Shown: positions 34,638 to 42,075 of the stretch, piece after piece
Layout of the letters: the number at the start of each line of letters is the position of its first letter
Numbering within the stretch: position 1 is the stretch's first letter
From: Salinispirillum sp049115955
GTDB taxonomy: Bacteria; Pseudomonadota; Gammaproteobacteria; Pseudomonadales; Natronospirillaceae
Assembly: GCA_049115955.1 (NCBI GenBank)
Contig: JAGDZJ010000003.1
Coordinates: 1-64,000 of the forward strand
Direction of reading: 5' to 3'
DNA: 64,000 bases
Made by a program: the position numbers and the translations under genes
The notes under the pieces: model-generated
Database searches by the model: none
The model's input: the letters and a program-made list of their open reading frames with translations, nothing else
Told to the model about the DNA's origin: nothing

Positions 34638-34751
34638 GCGGGTTGGTGCCTAGGGGTGCCACGTGGGACGCCGTAAATACGTCCCTGTAGGCTCGCCAAG
34701 CGCATCCATGCGCTTGAACGCCCACTTAGCCACCCCTAGGCACCAACCCGC
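34638..34751. repeat. Nested palindromic element between liuA and liuB
   Basis: Outer arms of 21 bases (34638-34658 and 34731-34751) are perfectly complementary. Inside are GGGACGCCGTAAATACG and TCCCTGTAGGCTCG, then a hairpin at 34697-34716 (stem CAAGCGCAT, loop CC), then GAACGCCC. The flanks GGCTCG and AACGCCC of the hairpin are the same as at 36.15 kb, but its stem is different. No gene lies in this 196-base gap. Confidence 0.85.
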
Positions 34752-34798
34752 TCACCCCGAAACATCATCGAACCTGAAACGATTTCATAGGGTGATGT

Positions 34799-35968
34799 TT
34801 ATTTCGATTCTGTAAAAAGCTCACGGCCAATCAACATCCGGCGAATTTCTGAGGTGCCTGCACCGATTTCATAGAGCTTGGCATCGCGTAAGAGACGCCC
34901 TGTCGGGTATTCGTTGATGTAACCATTGCCGCCGAGTAGCTGAATAGCGTCCAGCGCCATTTGGGTGGCTTTTTCAGCGGCATAGAGAATTACGCCAGCC
35001 GCGTCTTTGCGCGTGGTTTCACCACGGTCGCACGCCTTGGCTACAGCGTAGACATAGGCCCGACAGGCATTCAAGGTGGTGTACATATCGGCCAACTTGC
35101 CCTGCACCAACTGGAACTCACCGATGGACTGACCGAACTGCTGACGGTCGTGCACGTAAGGCACCACAATGTCCATGCAGGCTTGCATGATGCCCAAAGG
35201 ACCACCGGCCAACACCACGCGCTCGTAGTCGAGGCCGCTCATCAGTACTTGGGCACCACGGCCTTCTTGGCCAAGAATGTTTTCAGCGGGTACTTTGCAA
35301 TCGCGGAACACCAGTTCGCAGGTGTTGGAGCCACGCATACCCAGCTTGTCGAGTTTCTGTGCGCGTTCGAAGCCTGGGTAGTCACGCTCGACGATGAAGG
35401 CGGTAATACCTTTCGAGCCACCGTTCGGGTCAGTCTTCGCGTACACCACATAGGTGTGGGCGTCGGGGCCGTTGGTGATCCACATTTTGTTGCCATTCAG
35501 CACATAGTGGTCGCCTTTCTTGTCGGCGCGCAATTTCATGCTGACCACGTCTGAACCCGCACCGGGTTCGCTCATGGCGAGTGCGCCTATGTGTTCACCG
35601 GAAATCAGTTTAGGAAGGTATTTCGCGCGTTGTTCGGGCGTGCCGTTGCGCTTGATTTGGTTCACGCACAGGTTGGAGTGCGCGCCGTATGACAATGCAA
35701 CGGAAGCAGAAGCGCGGCTGATTTCTTCCATAACGACGACGTGCGCCAGATAACCCATGCCGGCCCCGCCTTCTTCTTCAGAGACGGTAATACCGAGCAC
35801 GCCGAGGTCGCCAAATTTGCGCCACAGGTCGTTCGGAAATTCATTGACGTGATCAATGTCTGCCGCGCGCGGAGCGATTTCTTGTTGCGCGAAAGCATTC
35901 ACTTGGTCGCGCACCATGTCGACCATTTCGCCGAGTTCGAAGTTCAGACCTTTGTATGGGGTGATCAT
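34799..35968 (-). CDS. liuA: Isovaleryl-CoA dehydrogenase
   Basis: This 389-residue FAD enzyme oxidises isovaleryl-CoA to 3-methylcrotonyl-CoA. It has the acyl-CoA dehydrogenase signatures ALAMSEPGAGSDVVSMK and QLLGGNGYINEYPTGRLLRDAK, then YEIGAGTSEIRRMLIGRE. The isovaleryl-type sequence SGLDYERVVLAGGPLGIMQ lies in the middle. The ATG has GAGGATTGCG upstream. It is the first structural gene of the liu operon after liuR; a 535-base gap with two palindromic elements lies between them. Confidence 0.94.
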   Translation of the reverse strand: MITPYKGLNFELGEMVDMVRDQVNAFAQQEIAPRAADIDHVNEFPNDLWRKFGDLGVLGITVSEEEGGAGMGYLAHVVVMEEISRASASVALSYGAHSNLCVNQIKRNGTPEQRAKYLPKLISGEHIGALAMSEPGAGSDVVSMKLRADKKGDHYVLNGNKMWITNGPDAHTYVVYAKTDPNGGSKGITAFIVERDYPGFERAQKLDKLGMRGSNTCELVFRDCKVPAENILGQEGRGAQVLMSGLDYERVVLAGGPLGIMQACMDIVVPYVHDRQQFGQSIGEFQLVQGKLADMYTTLNACRAYVYAVAKACDRGETTRKDAAGVILYAAEKATQMALDAIQLLGGNGYINEYPTGRLLRDAKLYEIGAGTSEIRRMLIGRELFTESK

Positions 35969-36062
35969 CTCGCAATCCTCATCTTGTTATCTTTATTCTT
36001 GTAGAGTGCCGTTGGTTTCGAGATAGAACGTGAGCGTCGGAAAGCTCTGCACACCTGTTGTC

Positions 36063-36194
36063 GGGACGCCGTGAACCGGTATCAGACACATCCATGTGCC
36101 TGACCCTCCGGGCTCCCTGCGGTCGTGCAAATTCGTTCCTGACGAATTTGTCCCTGTAGGCTCGACGACGCCATCCTTGGCGTCGAACGCCCGC
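36063..36194 (+). repeat. Three-hairpin element, type I, plus orientation
   Basis: Order of parts: GGGACGCCGTGAACC, hairpin 36082-36103 (stem with CACAT-CC-ATGTG), CCCTCCGGGCTCCCTGCGGT with CGTG, hairpin 36128-36150 (CAAATTCGT, loop TCCTG), TCCCTGTAGGCTCG, hairpin 36167-36184 (GACGCCA-TCCT-TGGCGTC), AACGCCC. The linkers match the element at 36297-36481 read on the other strand; all three stems differ. Confidence 0.85.
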
Positions 36195-36296
36195 CAATTA
36201 GCACCTAGAGCACTCCAGCTCACTCACCAGCAATCAAAACCGCAATGTCGAACTCACTAAACTGTCTCACGGTGTTGCTCGAATCGGTACAGGCTA

Positions 36297-36481
36297 GGAT
36301 CATGAGGGTGGCAGTGCATTTGGTGGGCGTACGAAAACAGGATGTTTTCGACGAGCCCCCATGAACCAAAATGCTTGGAGCATTTTGGCACGAACGAAGT
36401 GAGCCCGAAGGGCCAAACCCACGATGGGTTTGGTAATCGGTTCACGGCGTCCCGCCAAATGCCCTGCCACCCTCATGATCC
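36297..36481 (-). repeat. Three-hairpin element, type I, minus orientation, with long outer arms
   Basis: Outer arms of 31 bases (36297-36327 and 36451-36481) pair with two mismatches. Inside, in the minus sense, are GGGACGCCGTGAACC, hairpin 36413-36433 (stem CCAAACCCA), CCCTTCGGGCTCACTTCGTT with CGTG, hairpin 36366-36388 (stem CCAAAATGCT), GGGGGCTCG, hairpin 36332-36350 (stem CGAAAACA, loop TCC), ACGCCC. It sits 23 bases behind the liuR stop. Confidence 0.88.
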
Positions 36482-36503
36482 GGCCAATGACCGCATAGTT
36501 AAA

Positions 36504-36950
36504 TCAGGCAACCCCGCCTTCCGCCTGCTCCCGAAACCGGTAATCCAGCTCAGACTCTAAAGCCTGACGACCGCTTTCCGTCATCGAATTCCAGCAACGC
36601 GCCTCGGCGTTACGCAACTCTTCCTGCACTATCTGCAAATCTTGCAACTGCTGCTCCAGCACCGCCTGCTTTTCATGCACTTTGGCGATCATGGCTTGCA
36701 GTTGCTTGTCGTTGTTCTGACTGGTTTCGTCATAGAGCACAAACAGCTCTCTGATCTCAGCCAGGGCAAAGCCTAATCGCTTACCGCGCAAGATCAGTTT
36801 CAGTCGCACCCGGTCTTGCTTGCTGTAAATGCGGGTTTGCCCACGGCGTGTGGGAAACAGCAAATTTTCATCTTCATAGAAACGAATGCTGCGTGGGGTG
36901 ATGTCAAACTCACGCGACAGCTCGTTAATACTCCATGTGGTCTTGGTCAT
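36504..36950 (-). CDS. liuR: MerR-family regulator of branched-chain catabolism LiuR
   Basis: The 148-residue protein has a MerR winged helix (TWSINELSREFDITPRSIRF at the start), then YEDENLLFPTRRGQTRIYSK, then a dimerisation coiled coil (about 80-120) and a short tail without a metal-binding loop. This is as in LiuR, which controls leucine/isovalerate genes in many gammaproteobacteria. The ATG preceded by AAGGTAAAGCGC was chosen over an earlier in-frame ATG. It is divergent from mmsA and heads the liu genes. A perfect spaced palindrome between the two starts is its likely site. Confidence 0.88.
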   Translation of the reverse strand: MTKTTWSINELSREFDITPRSIRFYEDENLLFPTRRGQTRIYSKQDRVRLKLILRGKRLGFALAEIRELFVLYDETSQNNDKQLQAMIAKVHEKQAVLEQQLQDLQIVQEELRNAEARCWNSMTESGRQALESELDYRFREQAEGGVA

Positions 36951-37011
36951 GCGCTTTACCTTTACCTGCACCATGTCGGTACAATTTTCTAATGTGTTAA
37001 CGATAGCCCAA

Positions 37012-37029
37012 GTTTACGTTTGCGTAAAC
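37012..37029 (+). promoter_or_regulatory. Perfect palindrome GTTTACG-N4-CGTAAAC, likely LiuR operator
   Basis: The two 7-base arms flank TTTG in the 174-base gap between liuR and mmsA. A position between divergent genes and spaced palindrome form are typical of MerR-family operators. It could serve both the liu and mms operons. A related TTTACGTAAA lies before bkdA1. Confidence 0.65.
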
Positions 37030-37124
37030 GTTAATGTGGTGCTATTTTTCATCTTAACAACAAAAACAAGATCAGCGGGCCGCATGTGCACCCCTGAAAT
37101 TCACTTCTGCGAGGAGGCGCTATC

Positions 37125-38621
37125 ATGGCCCGTGAGATCCCGCTATTCATCGACGGCGAATTTGTAAAAAGCCAGTCGACGCAACACATACCCGTGACTA
37201 ACCCAGCGACGCAGAACGTGCTTTGCACTGTCCCTTGTGCAACCCCCGAGGAAATGGAACGCGCCATTGCCAGTGCTAAAACGGCCTTCAAAACGTGGAA
37301 GGAAGTGCCGGTCAGTGAACGCGCGCGCGTTATGCTGCGCTATCAGGCATTGTTAAAAGAACATCATGATGAGCTGGCAGAAACGCTGGCACAGGAAACC
37401 GGCAAAACTTTTGAAGACGCTAAGGGCGATATCTGGCGTGGCATTGAGGTAGTTGAACAGGCGGCTAATGTGGCGTCGGGCATGTTGGGCGAAACCATGG
37501 AAAACGTGGCGCGCGCCATCGACGGCTATTCCTACATTCAGCCTTTAGGCGTCTGTGCGGGTGTCACACCGTTCAACTTCCCCGCCATGATCCCGCTGTG
37601 GATGTTCCCCATGGCGATTGCCTGCGGTAACACTTTCGTACTTAAACCGTCTGAACAAGACCCTCTGACTCCTAACCGCCTGGCCGAGCTGTTCAATGAG
37701 GCCGGTGCGCCACCGGGGGTATTACAGGTTGTTCACGGGGCGAAAGACCAAGTGGATACGCTGCTGACGCATCCGGACATTAAAGCCATTTCGTTTGTCG
37801 GCTCGGTGGCCGTTGGTCAGCATGTGTACCGCACTGGCACGCAACACCTGAAGCGCGTACAGGCGTTCGCGGGCGCCAAGAACCACATGGTTGTAATGCC
37901 AGACGCCAACAAGCAGCAAGTCATTAACAGCCTCGTCGGCGCTTCCGTCGGCGCGGCCGGTCAACGCTGCATGGCCATTTCCGTGGCGGTGTTTGTTGGT
38001 GAGGCGCAAGCGTGGATACCCGAGTTGCGCGATGCCCTGGCGAAGGTTAAACCCGGTATTTGGAGTCAGCCCGATTCTGGCTTTGGCCCATTGATCAGCC
38101 CGCAAGCCAAAGCGCGTGTGGAAAGCCTGATCGACCAAGGCAAAAAAGAAGGCGCGGAATGCTTGTTGGATGGCAGCGGCCACAGTGTCGAGGGCTACCC
38201 GAACGGTAACTGGGTGGGGCCGACATTGTTCAGTGGTGTAACCGCTGACATGACGATCTACAAAGAAGAAATTTTCGGGCCTGTGCTTTCATGCATGTCG
38301 GCAGACACGCTGGATGACGCCATTGCGTTAGTGAATGCCAACCCTTACGGCAATGGCACGTCGATATTCACGGCCAGTGGCGCTGCGGCGCGCAAATACC
38401 AGCATGAAATCGAGGTGGGCCAGGTCGGTATCAACGTACCTATTCCGGTACCGCTGCCCTTCTTTTCTTTCACCGGCTGGAAAGGCTCGTTCTACGGCGA
38501 CCAACACGCCTACGGCAAGCAGGCGATTCGTTTCTATACCGAAACCAAGACCATTACGGCGCGCTGGTTCGACAGCGATATTCCAGCGGGCGAGGCCAAT
38601 ATGACGATAAAACTGGGCTAA
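37125..38621 (+). CDS. mmsA: Methylmalonate-semialdehyde dehydrogenase (CoA-acylating)
   Basis: The 498-residue aldehyde dehydrogenase has the catalytic Cys282 in GAAGQRCMAIS, GVTPFNFPAMIPLWMFPMAI, FVGSVAVGQHVY and INVPIPVPLPFFSFTGWKGS, which are marks of the CoA-acylating MMSDH group. It makes propionyl-CoA (or acetyl-CoA) from the semialdehydes of valine and thymine breakdown. The ATG has GAGGAGGCGC upstream. It heads a plus-strand operon of valine and short-chain acyl-CoA genes, divergent from liuR. A type II palindromic element lies behind it. Confidence 0.93.
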   Translation: MAREIPLFIDGEFVKSQSTQHIPVTNPATQNVLCTVPCATPEEMERAIASAKTAFKTWKEVPVSERARVMLRYQALLKEHHDELAETLAQETGKTFEDAKGDIWRGIEVVEQAANVASGMLGETMENVARAIDGYSYIQPLGVCAGVTPFNFPAMIPLWMFPMAIACGNTFVLKPSEQDPLTPNRLAELFNEAGAPPGVLQVVHGAKDQVDTLLTHPDIKAISFVGSVAVGQHVYRTGTQHLKRVQAFAGAKNHMVVMPDANKQQVINSLVGASVGAAGQRCMAISVAVFVGEAQAWIPELRDALAKVKPGIWSQPDSGFGPLISPQAKARVESLIDQGKKEGAECLLDGSGHSVEGYPNGNWVGPTLFSGVTADMTIYKEEIFGPVLSCMSADTLDDAIALVNANPYGNGTSIFTASGAAARKYQHEIEVGQVGINVPIPVPLPFFSFTGWKGSFYGDQHAYGKQAIRFYTETKTITARWFDSDIPAGEANMTIKLG

Positions 38622-38662
38622 CCAGCTTCGGTACAGACCGCTATTAGACTTGTCGGGGGCTG

Positions 38663-38782
38663 GCCTGTTGCGGAGGTGCTAGGGGGTGGCAATGCCAGAG
38701 GGCAGGACGCCCTCGTAGCGCGTTAAGACCAAGGATGGTCTTCCGCGCGGGCATGCCACCCCCTAGCACCTCAGAAACAGGC
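38663..38782 (-). repeat. Nested palindromic element, type II (variable stems)
   Basis: Outer arms (38663-38696 and 38750-38782) pair over most of their length. Inside are hairpins 38698-38714 (GAGGGC-AGGAC-GCCCTC) and 38725-38742 (AAGACC-AAGGAT-GGTCTT, inner pairs included). Read on the minus strand the linkers CGCGCG, AACGCGCTA and TGCCCTCTGG equal those at 32621-32715. It fills the 205-base gap between mmsA and the acyl-CoA dehydrogenase. Confidence 0.85.
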
Positions 38783-38826
38783 TGTGCTAAGCCGTAGAAC
38801 TATGCGGTACCAGAGAGGATAAGAAC

Positions 38827-39981
38827 GTGGATTTTAATCTGAATGACGACCAGCGAGCCTTTGTTGAAAGCGCCCGGCAGTTTGCTGAGGCCGAGCTGGC
38901 ACCAAAAGCAGCTGAATGGGATCGTGACCATGTGTTTCCAGTGGATGTGATTCGCAAATCCGCTGACATGGGATTTTGCGGCTTGTATACGCCAGAAGAT
39001 CAAGGTGGTTTGGGGTTGTCGCGACTGGATTCCAGTTTGATTTTTGAACAATTGTCCATGGGTTGCACGTCGACCACGGCTTATCTCACCATTCACAATA
39101 TGGTGACTTGGATGATCGCCAGCTTTGGCAACGATGCGACGCGCGCCCACTGGGTCGCCGATATGGTGAGTGGTGAGCGCTTAGGCTCTTATTGCTTGAC
39201 GGAACCTGGGGCCGGTTCGGACGCAGCATCGCTGCGCACCAAGGCCACCCGCGACGGTGACGACTATGTGCTGAACGGCTCGAAGATGTTCATTTCCGGG
39301 GCGGGTTCCACCGATGTGTTGGTGGTGATGGCGCGCACCGGCGGTGAAGGCCCGAAAGGCATTTCGGCCCTAGTGGTTCCGGCCGACGCCGAAGGCATTG
39401 TGTACGGCAAGGCGGAAGAAAAAATGGGCTGGAACAGTCAGCCGACGCGCTTGATCACGTTCGAAAACGTACGTGTACCCGTGGCGAATCGCTTGGGAGA
39501 AGAAGGCGAAGGCTTCACTTTTGCGATGAAAGGTTTGGATGGCGGGCGCATCAATATCGCCACCTGCTCCATTGGCACAGCGCAGCAGGCCATTAACGAA
39601 GCCAAGGCTTACATTCAGGAGCGCACGCAATTTGGGCGGTCACTGGACCAGTTTCAAACCGTGCAATTCAAGCTGGCGGATATGGTGACTGAGCTTGCTG
39701 CGGCGCGCCAACTGGTGCGTTTGGCGGCATTCAAGCTGGATCAACAAGACCCGGAAGCCTCGGCGTATTGTGCCATGGCTAAGCGCTATGCGACCGATGT
39801 CGGATTCCAAGTCTGCGACGATGCGCTACAACTGTTCGGGGGTTACGGCTACATTAAAGAGTACCCCATGGAGCGCCATGTGCGTGATACGCGGGTGCAT
39901 CGCATTTTGGAAGGCACCAACGAGATCATGCGTTTGATCATCGCTCGGCGCGTGCTGGCCGAGGGTGCCGGCGCATTCTAG
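38827..39981 (+). CDS. Acyl-CoA dehydrogenase, probably isobutyryl-CoA dehydrogenase
   Basis: The 384-residue flavoenzyme has LTEPGAGSDAASLRTKA, GRINIATCSIGTAQQAINEA, LFGGYGYIKEYPMERHVRD and HRILEGTNEIMRLI in the usual places. Its position between mmsA and the HIBYL-CoA hydrolase points to isobutyryl-CoA as substrate (valine path), though 2-methylbutyryl-CoA is possible. The start is a GTG with GAGGATAAG upstream. It follows mmsA across a palindromic element; REP sequences separate it from the next gene. Confidence 0.88.
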   Translation: MDFNLNDDQRAFVESARQFAEAELAPKAAEWDRDHVFPVDVIRKSADMGFCGLYTPEDQGGLGLSRLDSSLIFEQLSMGCTSTTAYLTIHNMVTWMIASFGNDATRAHWVADMVSGERLGSYCLTEPGAGSDAASLRTKATRDGDDYVLNGSKMFISGAGSTDVLVVMARTGGEGPKGISALVVPADAEGIVYGKAEEKMGWNSQPTRLITFENVRVPVANRLGEEGEGFTFAMKGLDGGRINIATCSIGTAQQAINEAKAYIQERTQFGRSLDQFQTVQFKLADMVTELAAARQLVRLAAFKLDQQDPEASAYCAMAKRYATDVGFQVCDDALQLFGGYGYIKEYPMERHVRDTRVHRILEGTNEIMRLIIARRVLAEGAGAF

Positions 39982-39984
39982 CCT

Positions 39985-40063
39985 CGTAGGAGGCCAGCCC
40001 TCTGGCCGAATTTCCGTGTTTAATCATGGCCAATTTATTCGCGCAGAGGGCTGCGCTCGTACC
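39985..40063. repeat. REP-like pair with swapped stems
   Basis: The left hairpin reads CGTAGGAGGCCAGCCCTCTG, with stem GGCCAG and loop CCCT. The right one is TTCGCGCAGAGGGCTGCGCT with stem GCGCAG. In other copies the GCGCAG stem is on the left and GGCCAG on the right, so the two stems exchange places while loop and outer ends stay the same. Confidence 0.8.
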
Positions 40064-40098
40064 AACCGAAGAACGAATTTACTTGGGAAACGACCACC

Positions 40099-40887
40099 AT
40101 GATCAGCAGCAAAACAGACTTATTGCGTTATACCCAGCAAGGCCATATTGGCACCATCACCTTCAACAACCCGCCGGCCAATACGTGGACGCTGGAAAGT
40201 TTGCGAGCGCTTGAGCTTCTGGTCTCCGAACTGGACGCTGAAGGTTCGGTCTATGCTTTGATACTGCAAAGCGACAGCGAGAAGTTTTTCTCTGCTGGCG
40301 CTGACCTAAAATTGTTCGCCGACGGCGACCCAAAGAACGCCCAAGAGATGGCAGATGCCTTTGCCGCCGCTTTTGAGGCGTTGAGTGCATTTCGTGGCGT
40401 TTCTATTGCGGCCATCAATGGCTGGGCGATGGGTGGCGGATTGGAAGTTGCGCTAGCGTGCGACCTGCGCGTTGCCGAAGCCGGGGTGCAAATGGCGCTG
40501 CCTGAAGCCAGTGTGGGCGTTCTGCCTTGCGCAGGCGGCACACAGAATCTGACCCGTTTGGTGGGTGAAGGCTGGGCAAAACGCATGATTTTGTGTAATC
40601 AGCGCGTTTCTGCCGAGCAGGCGCTGACGATTGGCTTGGTAGAAGAAGTAGTAGCTAAGGGCGAAGCGCAAGCCACTGCATTGGGACTGGCGCAACAAGC
40701 CTGCCAACAAAGCCCGAAAGCGGTCGCCGCTTGCAAACAACTGATTCAGCATACGCGTTACGGTTCACACGCCGAAGGGCTGGTGATGGAGCGCGAATTG
40801 TTCGTGGGGTTGTTCGGCTTGCACGATCAACGCGAAGGCGTGCAAGCGTTTCTAGAAAAGCGTCAGCCCGTTTGGAAGAACCAATAA
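40099..40887 (+). CDS. Enoyl-CoA hydratase (valine path)
   Basis: The 262-residue crotonase has SDSEKFFSAGADLKLFADG and AINGWAMGGGLEVALACDLRV, in which the oxyanion-hole backbone and the catalytic glutamate region LPEASVGVLPCAGGTQNL are visible. It likely hydrates methacrylyl-CoA to 3-hydroxyisobutyryl-CoA in valine breakdown. The ATG has a weak site (GGGAAACG). It lies between the acyl-CoA dehydrogenase and the HIBYL-CoA hydrolase, in pathway order. Confidence 0.88.
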   Translation: MISSKTDLLRYTQQGHIGTITFNNPPANTWTLESLRALELLVSELDAEGSVYALILQSDSEKFFSAGADLKLFADGDPKNAQEMADAFAAAFEALSAFRGVSIAAINGWAMGGGLEVALACDLRVAEAGVQMALPEASVGVLPCAGGTQNLTRLVGEGWAKRMILCNQRVSAEQALTIGLVEEVVAKGEAQATALGLAQQACQQSPKAVAACKQLIQHTRYGSHAEGLVMERELFVGLFGLHDQREGVQAFLEKRQPVWKNQ

Positions 40888-40914
40888 CCGCTCACCGATA
40901 GCACAGGATTTCAG

Positions 40915-42039
40915 ATGACCGAAAACGTCGTTCTCTTTCAGGAAATTCCGCTCAGCAATGGCTACCTCATGGGCCGTGCCACGCTGAACCATGAGAAGTC
41001 GCTCAACGCGCTCAGCCGAGACATGATTGAGTTGCTGTTGCCACAACTGCAAGCGTGGGAAGACAACCCGCAAGTGGTCATGGTGTGGCTGGATGGCGCG
41101 GGTGACCGTGCCTTTTGCGCCGGCGGCAATGTGGTGCAGGTGTATCATGATATGGTGGCAGCGCGTGCCGACGCAGATTCCGACACCCTACCCGACGTGC
41201 GCTTGGCACAAGAGTATTTTAGCCTCGAATACGAATTAGACTTGTACCTGCACAACTTTCCTAAGCCCTTGCTGTGCTGGGCTTCTGGCGTGGTGATGGG
41301 TGGTGGCATGGGCTTGATGCAGGGTGCCCACTTTCGCGTAGTGACCGAAACGTCTCGCCTTGCCATGCCTGAAATCACCATCGGTCTTTACCCTGACGTG
41401 GGTGCCAGTTGGTTTCTTAATCGGTTACCGGGCAAGACAGGCTTGTTCCTAGGCTTAACCGGCGCGCAAATTAATGCGGCCGATGCGCTATTTTGTGGTC
41501 TGGCGGATCGCTTCTTGCCGAACTCGCAGCATGACGCCTTGCTGGAGACTCTGAAAGCGCAAAGCTGGTACGGCGAAGCGCGTGCCGACGAGCAATTGCT
41601 CGGTAGACTGCTGCGGGATGCGTCACTGCAAGCATTGGCGCAAGAGCCTAATATGCTTGCGGCGTCACCAGTACGGCAGCATTTGGACCGCATCAACCGC
41701 CTTACTGATCAAGCCGACTTGGCGACCATCTATGCGTCTATCACTAACTTACAAGATGACGACCCATGGCTGCAAAAAGCGGCGGCTACGTTACGCCATG
41801 GCAGCCCGGCTTCAGCGGTGTTGATCTACGAACAACTGCGCCGTGCCAAGCATTGGTCGTTGGCAGAGACCTTTGAGCAAGAGCTGATTGTATCGACCAA
41901 CTGCTGTCGGTACGGCGAGTTTCAAGAAGGCGTGCGCGCCCTGCTGATCGAGAAGGATCGACAGCCCAAATGGCGTTTCGAACGGGTGGAAGACGTTGAC
42001 CCGAGCTACATCAGTGGGCACTTCGTAGCACCTTGGTAG
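40915..42039 (+). CDS. 3-Hydroxyisobutyryl-CoA hydrolase
   Basis: The 374-residue crotonase-fold hydrolase releases 3-hydroxyisobutyrate from its CoA ester. It has DRAFCAGGNVVQVYHDM, GVVMGGGMGLMQGAHFRVV and MPEITIGLYPDVGASWFLN, which separate it from ordinary hydratases, plus a long C-terminal part with HFVAPW at the end. It follows the hydratase by 27 bases and precedes mmsB, matching the order of reactions. Confidence 0.92.
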   Translation: MTENVVLFQEIPLSNGYLMGRATLNHEKSLNALSRDMIELLLPQLQAWEDNPQVVMVWLDGAGDRAFCAGGNVVQVYHDMVAARADADSDTLPDVRLAQEYFSLEYELDLYLHNFPKPLLCWASGVVMGGGMGLMQGAHFRVVTETSRLAMPEITIGLYPDVGASWFLNRLPGKTGLFLGLTGAQINAADALFCGLADRFLPNSQHDALLETLKAQSWYGEARADEQLLGRLLRDASLQALAQEPNMLAASPVRQHLDRINRLTDQADLATIYASITNLQDDDPWLQKAAATLRHGSPASAVLIYEQLRRAKHWSLAETFEQELIVSTNCCRYGEFQEGVRALLIEKDRQPKWRFERVEDVDPSYISGHFVAPW

Positions 42040-42075
42040 GCTGTGCGTTCAGGACAAATTAGAGGGGAACACATA

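Noticed and set aside
34961..35554. 197-codon open frame opposite liuA
   Set aside because: Antisense shadow; the codons mirror conserved acyl-CoA dehydrogenase motifs on the other strand.
31689..38826. CRISPR-like interpretation of the repeated units
   Set aside because: The units are palindromic, unequally spaced, in mixed orientation and separated by genes; there are no regular spacers or cas genes.
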